This document shows positions 23,498 to 31,340 of a stretch of 40,291 nucleotides of DNA, one piece after another (position 1 is the stretch's first letter; each line of letters opens with the position of its first letter). The stretch is from assembly GCA_049511415.1 (NCBI GenBank), contig JBEKYC010000065.1, positions 1-40,291 of the forward strand, given 5' to 3'. Source of the stretch: Bog-159 sp049511415. GTDB taxonomy: Bacteria; Acidobacteriota; Terriglobia; Bryobacterales; Bryobacteraceae. A model generated the notes under the pieces. It ran no database searches. It was not told the origin of the DNA and saw nothing but the letters and a program-made list of their open reading frames with translations. The position numbers and the translations under genes were made by a program.

Positions 23498-25365
23498 TAA
23501 CGGGGTCCCATCGCCTCCGCGACATCGATGGCCATCTGGTAGCGGCCAAACGGTGCGCTCAATTGCACGCCCTGCACCATGCACCGCACCCGCTCCACCA
23601 TCTCGCGCGCGATGGCCACGCCTTCCTCGCGCCCGCGCTCCGCATTGTCCACCTGCCGCATGCGCTCCATGAAATGCTCCGGCACCGGCACGCGCAGTTC
23701 GTTCACCATAAACTCGGCATTGCGGAAGCTCGTCAGCGGCCAGATCCCGCAGATCACCGGAATCTTTACGTGCGCGATGCGCCGCAGAAACTGCTCGAGC
23801 AAACCCAGATCGAAGACCGGCTGCGTCACCACGTACTCCGCACCCGCCTGCACTTTCCACTCGAAGCGGCGGATCTCCTCGTCCATGTTCAGCGCGCCGG
23901 GATTCACGCCCACCCCGATCAGCAGCGCCGTCTGCGATCCCATCGGATTGCCGCCAATATCCAGGCCGTGGTTCAGATTGTTCGCGATATTCACGAGGCC
24001 GATGGCGTCCACGTCGAAAACAGCGGTGGCATCCGGATAGCTGCCCATGCGGGGCGGATCGCCCGTGATGCAGATCAGGTTGCGCACGCCCGCGCAGTGC
24101 GCCCCTAGCAGCTCCGATTGGATGCTTAGAATGTTGCGGTCGCGGCAGCAGAAGTGGTTGACCGCCTCGATGCCGGCCTCCCGCTGAATGATCTGGCAGG
24201 TAACCTGGGAGCTCATGCGCGCGCTGGCCCGCGGGCCGTCAGGCACGTTGATGCAATCGATCCCATGTGCGGCGCACAGTTTGGCGCCGGCAATCTCCCG
24301 CGAAGCGTCCACGCCGCGCGGCGGCAGGATCTCCACGAATGCCACGAACTTCCCGTCCGCCAGCTTCTTCCCTAATTTCGATTTGTCCGCCACCGGCACT
24401 TTGGCCATCGCCTGCGCCTTGGCCCGCGGCTCTTCCACGGTGACGCCCAACTTCTTCTGCACCGGCTGCAGCGAGCGCGCCTCGGCGTGGATCAGTTTGA
24501 TATGCTCCGGCGTAGTGCCACAGCATCCGCCCACGATGCGTACCCCCGCCCACAGCAGCCGCCGCGCATACTGCGCCATGTACTCCGGCGAGCACAGATA
24601 CAGGTTGCGGCCCTCCACGCGCACGGGCACCCCCGCGTTGGGCATCGCGCTGATCGGCTTGGCGGTGAACGCCATCATGCGCTCCACCGTTTCGAGCGTG
24701 GTCTTGGGACCCACCGAACAGTTCACCCCAATCACGTCCGCCGGCCATTCATCCAGCTTCCTGGTGAACTCTTCGGTCTCCGTGCCACCTGGCAGATTGC
24801 CGTTATCGTCGATGGTGACGTGCGCCACGATCATGACATCCGGCCCGGCCGCCTCCCGCGCCGCAAACAGCGCCTCGCGCATCTCGTCCAGATTGCCGAA
24901 GGTTTCGAGCACCAGCAAATCGACTCCGGCTTCCAAAAGCACCTCGGCCTGCTCGCGGAAGATGGCGCGCGCTTCGGCGAACGATGTCGGTCCCAGCGGC
25001 TCGATGTGCGCGCCCAACGGACCGATCGCGCCCGCCACGAATGCCTTTTCGCGCGCCGCCTCGCGCGCCAGCCGTACACCCGCTTCGTTAATCGCGCGCA
25101 GCTTCTCGGCGAATCCGAAGGCCGCCAGCCGCATGCGGTTCGCGCCGAAAGTGTTGGTCTCCAGGATCTCGGCGCCCGCCTTCACATACTCCTGGTGAAT
25201 CTGCCGGACCATGTCCGCGCCCGAGAGATTCAGCTCGTCGAAGCAGCGGTTGATGAACACACCGCGTGAGTACAGCATCGTCCCCATGGCGCCGTCGGCC
25301 ACCATGGCGCGCCGCGCGAGCTGCTCTCGAAACTCTTCAGCGCGGGTAGTGGAAGCGACGGGCAT
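23497..25365 (-). CDS. Bifunctional homocysteine S-methyltransferase/5,10-methylenetetrahydrofolate reductase
   Basis: A 622-residue fusion protein of one-carbon and methionine metabolism, like Bacillus YitJ. Residues 1-300 form a zinc-dependent homocysteine methyltransferase: MVADGAMGTMLYSRGVF at the start, C216 in GVNCSVGP and C281-C282 in IVGGCCGTTPEHIK as zinc ligands. Residues about 335-622 form the flavin-containing MTHFR barrel: FVEILPPRGVDASREIAGAK, INVPDGPRASARMSS, CRDRNILSIQSELLGAHCAG, LICITGDPPRMG and PVICGIWPLTSFRNAEFMVN. Both parts look complete. Such fusions can supply methionine without cobalamin if a methyl donor such as SAM or S-methylmethionine is used. It is followed by tsaC with overlapping codons. 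Confidence 0.93.
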   Translation of the reverse strand: MPVASTTRAEEFREQLARRAMVADGAMGTMLYSRGVFINRCFDELNLSGADMVRQIHQEYVKAGAEILETNTFGANRMRLAAFGFAEKLRAINEAGVRLAREAAREKAFVAGAIGPLGAHIEPLGPTSFAEARAIFREQAEVLLEAGVDLLVLETFGNLDEMREALFAAREAAGPDVMIVAHVTIDDNGNLPGGTETEEFTRKLDEWPADVIGVNCSVGPKTTLETVERMMAFTAKPISAMPNAGVPVRVEGRNLYLCSPEYMAQYARRLLWAGVRIVGGCCGTTPEHIKLIHAEARSLQPVQKKLGVTVEEPRAKAQAMAKVPVADKSKLGKKLADGKFVAFVEILPPRGVDASREIAGAKLCAAHGIDCINVPDGPRASARMSSQVTCQIIQREAGIEAVNHFCCRDRNILSIQSELLGAHCAGVRNLICITGDPPRMGSYPDATAVFDVDAIGLVNIANNLNHGLDIGGNPMGSQTALLIGVGVNPGALNMDEEIRRFEWKVQAGAEYVVTQPVFDLGLLEQFLRRIAHVKIPVICGIWPLTSFRNAEFMVNELRVPVPEHFMERMRQVDNAERGREEGVAIAREMVERVRCMVQGVQLSAPFGRYQMAIDVAEAMGPR

Positions 25366-25450
25366 AGTGAGGATATTCGGATCTGTGAGTCAGTGGCGCG
25401 CTCCGAATACCGTGATTTTACCGCATATGGGGTGGTACCCGTTGGTACCG
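25366..25450 (-). promoter_or_regulatory. Upstream region of the methyltransferase/MTHFR gene: dyads and -10-like box
   Basis: Close to the start, inverted repeats ATTCGGA (25375-25381) and TCCGAAT (25402-25408) bracket a 20-nt loop. A TAAAAT -10-like box lies at 25420-25415, with no good -35. Further upstream GGTACC-N4-GGTACC (25434-25449) forms a symmetric element. I see no SAM or cobalamin riboswitch core. Role inferred from position only. Confidence 0.35.
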
Positions 25451-25644
25451 GTCTGGCGGCATTTGATTGACGGCGTCTCTCGGATCGGTTACACCTCAAC
25501 CATTAAGGATACTATTGCGACGGCGGTACTCGGCGCGCTGGTCGACGACGGCTGAGATCCTGAAGCGGGCATCACGCCACTGTCGGTGGGTACGTCTCGA
25601 CTTGCCCTGGCCGCGGCGCCGTTTTTCACTTGACCTTCTGACGA

Positions 25645-26625
25645 TCACCGCAGCTTAAGCCTGATCCGCATGGCGCCCACGTACTGATCCGCGGCGCCAT
25701 AGTATCCGATCAGATCCAGCGCATCTGCCGCACCTGCCACCGCGCCTTCCAGAAAAATCACCTTGGGCACCGTCCCTACGCGCTCCCACGTCAGGCTGGG
25801 CACAATGAACGAACGGTCGCAGCGCGCCACCACCCGCCGCGGATCCGTCTTGTCGAATAAGATCCATCCCGGCCCATAGACCAGCTTGTCGTCGGCGCCA
25901 TTGTACAGCAGCAGGATACCCTCGGACGTCACCAGCGGCGGCGGCCCCGGCTCCATCACCCGCGCATCGAACGCACCGGCGCGACGCTCCAGCACGGGCT
26001 GGCTGGTGGCATCCGCCCAATGCAGCAGATCCTCCGAACTCGCAAGGCCCATGTAGTCGCGCTCCTTCCCGTCTGGGTCACGCCGCGTGCCCAGATAATA
26101 CATCCACCATTTGCCGCCGATGCGCTCCGGCACAATCGCGCCCGATTTCGTCCAGCCGGTGACCCAGGTTCCTTTGTAGGCCGGCAAGATCACACCTTGC
26201 CGCCGCCAGTGGCGCAGGTCGCTGGACGTCGCCAGGCAGAGCTGCGCGTCGTGCCGGTTGTAGCCCGTGTACGTCATGTACCAAGTGGCGCCGATCCGCA
26301 GCACGCGCGGATCTTCCACGCCGCCGCCGCGCTCGTAGGGCGCAGCCGGGGCCAGCACCGGTTGCGGCTCGGCCTTGAAGTGCAGCCCGTCGGCGGATTC
26401 CGCATAGCCGATGCGCGACGTGCCATGGGCGTCCCGCGCGCGAAACAGCAGCACGATCTTGCCATTCAGCATCACCGCCGCGGGGTTGAACGCGCCTGCC
26501 TCCATCCAGGCCGGCGCAGCAGGCTTCAGCACCGGCTGATCGCTCAGGCGCCGTGCGTCGACAGTGACCGCCGGCGCAGCCACTGCCAGTGCGGCGGCCA
26601 GCGCCGTAATCATTCCGATACGCAT
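25645..26625 (-). CDS. Exported GH130/GH43-like five-bladed propeller glycosidase or phosphorylase
   Basis: A 326-residue protein with a signal peptide (MITALAAALAVAAPAVTVDA region). The repeat pattern is that of GH130-type enzymes acting on beta-mannosides: FNPAAVMLNGKIVLLFRARD, SRIGYAESADGLHF, GGGVEDPRVLRIGATWYMTY, WTKSGAIVPERIGGKWWMYY, LVTSEGILLLYNGADD and PKVIFLEGAVAGAADALDLI near the end. The VEDPR motif matches the conserved acid of this clan. Export suggests hydrolysis rather than intracellular phosphorolysis; specificity is not certain. It is divergent from the trehalase gene with only 24 bp between starts; a second in-frame ATG at 26613 gives an alternative start. Confidence 0.78.
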   Translation of the reverse strand: MRIGMITALAAALAVAAPAVTVDARRLSDQPVLKPAAPAWMEAGAFNPAAVMLNGKIVLLFRARDAHGTSRIGYAESADGLHFKAEPQPVLAPAAPYERGGGVEDPRVLRIGATWYMTYTGYNRHDAQLCLATSSDLRHWRRQGVILPAYKGTWVTGWTKSGAIVPERIGGKWWMYYLGTRRDPDGKERDYMGLASSEDLLHWADATSQPVLERRAGAFDARVMEPGPPPLVTSEGILLLYNGADDKLVYGPGWILFDKTDPRRVVARCDRSFIVPSLTWERVGTVPKVIFLEGAVAGAADALDLIGYYGAADQYVGAMRIRLKLR

Positions 26626-26649
26626 GGCTTAAAGTAATATACTGTTTTC
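26626..26649. promoter_or_regulatory. Quasi-symmetric bidirectional promoter between GH130 and trehalase
   Basis: Plus strand TATACT (26638-26643) lies exactly 6 nt before the TTG start of trehalase. On the minus strand TATATT (26641-26636), or TACTTT (26636-26631), lies 10 or 5 nt before the GH130 ATG. The shared core AGTAATATACT nearly equals its reverse complement, so one AT-rich element may fire in both directions. No -35 element is convincing. Confidence 0.45.
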
Positions 26650-28212
26650 TTGCGCAAACGCAACCTATATTCGATTCTCCTGCTTGCCACGGTCCTGTTG
26701 GCCGCGGTCCTGGCCGCGCAGACCGCGCCCAAGACGCAGTTCGCGCCCATCCAGGATTACATCCGCAAAATGTGGAGCGTGCTGACCCGCTCGAACCAAA
26801 ACCTGGCCAAGGCCGCCGTCGATCCCAAATACCAGCCGTTGGCCAACGGCCGCTGGCCCGTCTACATTCCGGCAAAGCAGGACCTGGCGCACGTCACGCA
26901 ACAACTCCGCAAAGAGATGGCGCCCGCCGATTTCGAGAAGATCGAATTGCGCAAGTTGCCGGGTGACGCTGCAACCGCTAAGGAACAGGGCCTGCTGTAT
27001 CTCCCGCGGCCTTACGTAGTGCCGGGCGGACGCTTCAATGAAATGTACGGGTGGGACAGTTACTTCATCCAAGTCGGCCTGCTGCGCGATCACGAAGATG
27101 CTCTGGCCAAAGATATGGCCGACAACTTCCTGTATGAGATTCGGAACTACGGCAAGATACTGAACGCCAACCGCACTTATTACCTCACTCGTTCGCAGCC
27201 GCCGTTCCTGACTCAGATGCTGCTCGGCGTTTATCAGCGCAGCAAGGATCGCAAATGGCTGGCGGATGCCGTGCCGGCCGTCGAATCGTATTACCGCTTC
27301 TGGACCTCCGAGCCGCATCTCACGCCCTCAACGGGTCTGTCGCGCTATTACGATCTGGGCGACGGGCCCGCGCCCGAGTCGCTCTCCGCCGAGAAGGATG
27401 CGCAGGGATTCACACACTACGACCGCGTGAAAGAGTATTACCGCACCAATAAGGTCACCGATTACGACGTCGGCGAATTCTATGACCGCAAGCGCGACAT
27501 ACTGACCGACCTGTTTTACAAGGGCGACCGCTCCATGCGCGAGTCGGGCTTTGATCCTTCCAACCGCTTCGGCCCTTTCAGCGTGGATATCATCCACTAC
27601 GATCCGGTATGCTTGAATTCCCTGCTCTACCTGATGGAAAGCCAGACCGCCGAAATTATGGAGATCGCTGGCCGCAACGCCGATGCAGGCGCATGGCGCA
27701 AACGAGCCGCCGATCGCGCCGCTGCCATCAACCGCCTGATGTGGGACGAGCGCGACGGTCTGTATTACGACTATAACTTCGCCCACAAGACCATCCGCCG
27801 CTATCCGTTCCTGACTACGTTCTATCCGCTATGGGCAGGCATCGCCGGCAAAGAGCAGGCCGCTGCCGTCGAGCGTAACCTGCCGAAATTCGAGCGCCCC
27901 GGCGGTCTCGCCACCAGCACTTTCGAGAGCGGCAATCAATGGGACCTGCCCTTCGGCTGGGCGCCCCTGCAGATGATCGCCGTGGAGGGCTTGCGCCGCT
28001 ACGGTTTCAAAGCCGACGCCGACCGGCTGTCGCACGAGTTTCTATCGTTGGTTGAGGACGAGTACGCCAAGGTCGGCTTCATCGTGGAAAAGTACGACGT
28101 AGTGCGCCGCGGCACCGACAGCAGCAGCATCAAATACGGCTACCAGTCCAACCAGGCAGGCTTTGGCTGGACGAACGCGGCATACACCAAGCTCCTAGAC
28201 GAAATGCATTGA
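26650..28212 (+). CDS. Secreted trehalase (GH37)
   Basis: A 520-residue inverting alpha,alpha-trehalase that cleaves trehalose to two glucoses. The TTG start at 26650 gives RKRNLYSILLLATVLLAAVL as signal peptide, indicating the periplasm. GH37 signature 1 is PGGRFNEMYGWDSYF (residues 125-139) and signature 2 is QWDLPFGWAP. The catalytic acid region is RESGFDPSNRF (D302), where most relatives have ESGWD; the base is E480 in FIVEKYDVV. GYQSNQAGFGWTNAAY near the end matches the family's G-F-G-W-x-N segment. The gene has no Shine-Dalgarno. Its 3' end overlaps the convergent DUF218 gene by 18 bp. Confidence 0.9.
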   Translation: MRKRNLYSILLLATVLLAAVLAAQTAPKTQFAPIQDYIRKMWSVLTRSNQNLAKAAVDPKYQPLANGRWPVYIPAKQDLAHVTQQLRKEMAPADFEKIELRKLPGDAATAKEQGLLYLPRPYVVPGGRFNEMYGWDSYFIQVGLLRDHEDALAKDMADNFLYEIRNYGKILNANRTYYLTRSQPPFLTQMLLGVYQRSKDRKWLADAVPAVESYYRFWTSEPHLTPSTGLSRYYDLGDGPAPESLSAEKDAQGFTHYDRVKEYYRTNKVTDYDVGEFYDRKRDILTDLFYKGDRSMRESGFDPSNRFGPFSVDIIHYDPVCLNSLLYLMESQTAEIMEIAGRNADAGAWRKRAADRAAAINRLMWDERDGLYYDYNFAHKTIRRYPFLTTFYPLWAGIAGKEQAAAVERNLPKFERPGGLATSTFESGNQWDLPFGWAPLQMIAVEGLRRYGFKADADRLSHEFLSLVEDEYAKVGFIVEKYDVVRRGTDSSSIKYGYQSNQAGFGWTNAAYTKLLDEMH

Positions 28213-28929
28213 CGTCCAAGGCCAAACCACCTCGCGCCAGGCTGGACCGGGGTCCAGCGCCTCGACTTGGTCGATCAACTCCGCTTGCCCGTATGCTTGC
28301 TTCACTTGCCCCAAATAGGCGGCATTCGTTGGGAATCCCGTTGGAGTCCGTGCCTGACGCTTGGGCGCGAACCATTGCGGGTCGCGATGCAGCGGGTCCA
28401 CGATTTCACCATCGCGCACGATCATGGAGTCATACTGCGCGCCAGCTATGGCGAACTGTTCGAAGCCAGCCGGGTCGCCGCTGCCGAAGAAGCGGAAGCG
28501 CCCGTCGTCGAGGCGCAGGCCGCAGGCGATCAGGTAGAAGCGCAGGGCTTTGAACTTCCAGCTTACGGCTCCCACGCGCGCGGGCCACTCGCCGAACTTG
28601 CGATGGAAGCAGAGGATGGAGAAGAACAGGTTTTCGAAGCTGTCGCGGCCCCAGGGTTCTAGCAGGACCGTATCGGCGGGACCGGTGAGGCCCGCCGCGC
28701 GCGCGTATTCGAGCATGCCTCCGGCCTCCGAGTTGGAGACTTCCGGAAAAAGCTGCGGGCGGGAACGGCCGCCGCTCAACGCCAGCGCCTGATAACCCTC
28801 GCCGGCGTAAATATCGAAGGCATCCCTGACGTGCGTCTCGTAGATGCGGTCTTCGTTCTGATATCCGCCATGCCAGCGGCCGTTCTGGTAGATCGCGTGG
28901 CCCGCCAGCATCAACAGGCCGCCGTTCAT
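28195..28929 (-). CDS. DUF218/YdcF-like protein
   Basis: A 244-residue soluble protein of the DUF218 (YdcF/SanA/ElyC-like) fold. Motifs are DAFDIYAGEGYQALALSGGR with SGGRSR as phosphate- or nucleotide-binding-like loop, and VLLEPWGRDSFENLFFSILC, the E-x-x-S/D-x-x-N segment of the family, with SILCFHRKFGEWPARVGAVS after it. No signal peptide or membrane segment is seen, unlike SanA/ElyC. Function within the family is poorly defined, with proposed links to envelope or nucleotide metabolism. Start ATG 28929 overlaps the glmS stop (ATGA), so it is in an operon with glmS, compatible with a cell-envelope precursor role. Confidence 0.75.
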   Translation of the reverse strand: MNGGLLMLAGHAIYQNGRWHGGYQNEDRIYETHVRDAFDIYAGEGYQALALSGGRSRPQLFPEVSNSEAGGMLEYARAAGLTGPADTVLLEPWGRDSFENLFFSILCFHRKFGEWPARVGAVSWKFKALRFYLIACGLRLDDGRFRFFGSGDPAGFEQFAIAGAQYDSMIVRDGEIVDPLHRDPQWFAPKRQARTPTGFPTNAAYLGQVKQAYGQAELIDQVEALDPGPAWREVVWPWTSMHFV

Positions 28930-30779
28930 TCGACAGTCACACTCTTGGCGAGATTGCGGGGCTGGTCGACATCGCAGCCGCGGCGCACGGCGATGTGATA
29001 GGCCAGTAATTGCAGGGGCACGATTTCGAGGATGGGCGCCAGAAGGTCGTTGGTGGACGGGATCTCGATTACGTGGTCGGCGGTCTTGTGGGCTTCATGA
29101 TCGCCTTCGCAGGCAATCGCCAAGACGGTGCCTTCGCGGGCTTTCACCTCCTGGATGTTCGATAGCGTCTTCTCATAGAGCAGGCGGCTCTCGTCGCTGG
29201 CGGGATCGCGCGTGGCCAGCACGACCACGGGCAGATTCTCGTCGATTAGCGCGTTGGGGCCGTGTTTCATTTCGCCGGCGGGATAGCCTTCCGCATGGAT
29301 GTAGGAAATCTCTTTCAGCTTGAGCGCGCCCTCGAGCGCGATGGGAAAATGAATGCCGCGGCCGAGGAAGAGAAAATCGCCGGCGCGGAAGAATTTGCGC
29401 GCCAGATCTTCGTACTGTGTGTCGTGCTGCAGGACGTGTTCCAGCTTGCCCGGGATACGGCACAACTCCTGCACCAGGCAGCGCGACGCGGACTCATCCA
29501 GGTTGCCGCGCTCCTGCCCCAGATACATGGCCAGGATGAACAGGGCCGTCAATTGGCAGGTAAACGCCTTGGTGGAGGCGACGCCGATCTCCGGACCCGC
29601 GTGGGTGTAGATGGCGCCGGCGGCTTCGCGCGTGATCATGGAGCCGATGACGTTGCAGATGGCCAGCGTGCGGGAGCCTTTCTGCTTGGCTTCGCGCTGC
29701 GCGGCGAGCGTGTCGGCGGTTTCGCCGGATTGCGAAATCACCACGGTGAGGGTGCGCTCGTCGAGCAGCGGATCGCGATAACGGAATTCGCTGCCGTAAT
29801 CGACTTCAACCGGTATGCGCGCCAGTTTCTCGATCATGAACTTGCCGCATAGCGCCGCGTGCCAGCTGGTGCCGCAGGCGATGATCTTCACTTGCTCAAA
29901 CTCGCGGAACTGCTGCCGGGTGATATCCATTTCATCGAGAAAGATGCGGCCCGTATCCTGGCTCACGCGGCCGAGCGTAGTATCGCGCACGGCGCGCGGC
30001 TGCTCGTAAATCTCCTTGAGCATGAAATGCTTGTAGCCGCCCTTTTCAGCCATGATGGGGTCCCACAGGATGTGGGACACCTGGCGGTTCACGGGGCGGC
30101 CCTCGAAATCGTTGAGATGCACGCCTTCGGCGGTGAGGACGGCCATGTCGCCATCGGCCAGGAAAATGATGTCGCGGGTGTGATTCAGAATGGCGGGCAC
30201 GTCGGAAGCGACGAAGTATTCGTTATCGCCCAGACCGATGACTACCGGCGGTCCGGAACGCGCGGCGACGATTTTGTTTGGATCGGTGCGGGCGATCACG
30301 GCCAGGGCGAAGACGCCGGTGAGCTCATGGACCGCGGCGCGCACGGCTTCTTCGAGATTCCCCTCGAAATGTTTCTCCACCAGGTGGGCGATGATTTCGG
30401 TGTCGGTCTGGGTCTGGAAGTGGTGGCCTTCCATTTGTAACTGCTGCTTCAGGGACAGGTAGTTTTCGACGATGCCGTTGTGCACCACGACGATGTCGCC
30501 CGTGCAGTCGCGGTGCGGGTGGGCGTTTTCTTCGGTCGGGCGGCCGTGGGTAGCCCAGCGCGTGTGGCCGATGCCGTAGGAGCCGTCGATGGGATTAAGG
30601 CGGATGGCTTCTTCGAGGTTGCGCAGCTTGCCGGAGGCGCGGCGGACGGCGAGCTGGTCGTCGTCACAGTAGACGGCGATGCCGGCGGAGTCGTAACCGC
30701 GGTATTCGAGGCGCTTGAGGCCTTCCAGAATGATGGGGACGGCCTTGCGGTTCCCGATGTATCCGACGATGCCACACAT
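28926..30779 (-). CDS. glmS: Glutamine--fructose-6-phosphate aminotransferase (isomerising)
   Basis: A 617-residue cytosolic enzyme that makes glucosamine-6-phosphate for peptidoglycan and lipopolysaccharide. The N-terminal class II glutaminase starts MCGIVGYIGNRKAVPIILEG with nucleophile C2. Two SIS domains follow: ACGTSWHAALCGKFMIEKLA, VISQSGETADTLAAQREAKQ, and FLGRGIHFPIALEGALKLKE, EGYPAGEMKHGPNALID. The C-terminus PRNLAKSVTVE is the family's typical ending. No glmS ribozyme precedes it: TATAAT ends 6 nt before the ATG, leaving no room for a leader. It is first in an operon with the DUF218 gene. Confidence 0.97.
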   Translation of the reverse strand: MCGIVGYIGNRKAVPIILEGLKRLEYRGYDSAGIAVYCDDDQLAVRRASGKLRNLEEAIRLNPIDGSYGIGHTRWATHGRPTEENAHPHRDCTGDIVVVHNGIVENYLSLKQQLQMEGHHFQTQTDTEIIAHLVEKHFEGNLEEAVRAAVHELTGVFALAVIARTDPNKIVAARSGPPVVIGLGDNEYFVASDVPAILNHTRDIIFLADGDMAVLTAEGVHLNDFEGRPVNRQVSHILWDPIMAEKGGYKHFMLKEIYEQPRAVRDTTLGRVSQDTGRIFLDEMDITRQQFREFEQVKIIACGTSWHAALCGKFMIEKLARIPVEVDYGSEFRYRDPLLDERTLTVVISQSGETADTLAAQREAKQKGSRTLAICNVIGSMITREAAGAIYTHAGPEIGVASTKAFTCQLTALFILAMYLGQERGNLDESASRCLVQELCRIPGKLEHVLQHDTQYEDLARKFFRAGDFLFLGRGIHFPIALEGALKLKEISYIHAEGYPAGEMKHGPNALIDENLPVVVLATRDPASDESRLLYEKTLSNIQEVKAREGTVLAIACEGDHEAHKTADHVIEIPSTNDLLAPILEIVPLQLLAYHIAVRRGCDVDQPRNLAKSVTVE

Positions 30780-30791
30780 GCATTAATTATA
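30780..30791 (-). promoter_or_regulatory. Putative leaderless promoter -10 of glmS
   Basis: Minus strand: consensus TATAAT (30791-30786), spacer TAATGC, then ATG 30779. A C-run precedes the box and no clear -35 was found. Predicted transcription start coincides with the start codon; no Shine-Dalgarno exists. Confidence 0.5.
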
Positions 30792-30817
30792 GGGGGGCGG
30801 GTGGTGGGTTTTGGGCG

Positions 30818-31141
30818 ATGCGGGCGGGGCTGTCGATGGTTAGCGGAGGGAACGGCCGCGAGTTAGTGGTCCGGCCGCGCGATGCGGGTGAAATGCTGGT
30901 TGCGGACGCCCTGGATTTTCTGGGCGCCATTACCCAGGGTTTCGATCTGGCCGACGCGCGGTCGATGATCGCGAGTGCTCTCGATGTTCTGGCGCCGAGC
31001 GTGCTGGAGGCAGGCAGGCCTTTGCCGGTTCCTGACCCCAATGCGGCCGCTGACCCTGACTTGGTGGAACTGGTGCCGCTGACGGTCCAGCGCCGGGGCG
31101 TCGCGCGTTTGAAAAGGCAACGAACTCCTCGCTCACTTTAA
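30818..31141 (+). CDS. HicB-like antitoxin, probably degenerate
   Basis: A 107-residue ORF. Its middle, DALDFLGAITQGFDLADARS, MIASALDVLAPSVLEAGRPL, PVPDPN, resembles the HicB core (partial RNase H fold, with L-x-G-x-x-TQG followed by EAR-x-M-I-x-x-A). The first 20 residues are not typical and the usual beta strand Y-x-V-x-x-P is distorted (MLVADALDFLG). The following HicA-like sequence supports assignment to a hicBA pair. The start is uncertain, and no strong ribosome binding site was seen. Function is doubtful because the toxin gene has lost its start. Confidence 0.4.
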   Translation: MRAGLSMVSGGNGRELVVRPRDAGEMLVADALDFLGAITQGFDLADARSMIASALDVLAPSVLEAGRPLPVPDPNAAADPDLVELVPLTVQRRGVARLKRQRTPRSL

Positions 31142-31340
31142 GGTGCAGGGGTGCCGTTTGGATCGTGAAGGAGGCCGGCATACGATTTATGCCAATCCGG
31201 CCACTGGCCCGAAGGCGACGGTCACGCATCACGCAGAAGTCAGAAAATCGCTTCGCGTAGAAGATCTGTCAACAGCTTGCGATCAGGCCGATTCGCTGAC
31301 GGCCGGACCCAACCAGCAGATCTTTATCTGCGCGCTCTAG
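31113..31340 (+). pseudogene. HicA-like toxin remnant lacking a normal start
   Basis: The frame from 31113 reads KGNELLAHFKVQGCRLDREG, GRHTIYANPATGPKATVTHH, a HicA (double-stranded RNA-binding-like mRNA interferase) N-terminus with the catalytic His in the GGRH position. Family members begin MKGxELL; here the codon before K is TGA (31110-31112), so the natural start is lost, leaving only GTG 31143. After HHAEV the sequence (RKSLRVEDLSTACDQ) diverges from the usual RHxEIxxxLxxxICxxL end. Considered a decayed toxin. Confidence 0.5.

Noticed and set aside
23498..23860. N-terminal extension of the TsaC gene
   Set aside because: The extra residues are antisense-like Arg/Gly-rich frame over the MTHFR domain; the TAATG overlap gives a proper start.
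25425..25553. 42-residue ORF MGWYPLVPVWRHL...VDDG between MTHFR and GH130 genes
   Set aside because: Short, overlaps the putative promoter elements, no ribosome binding site and no recognised family.
30780..30817. glmS ribozyme or riboswitch upstream of glmS
   Set aside because: Only 38 bp separate glmS from the next frame and a consensus -10 abuts the start codon, leaving no space for a leader RNA.
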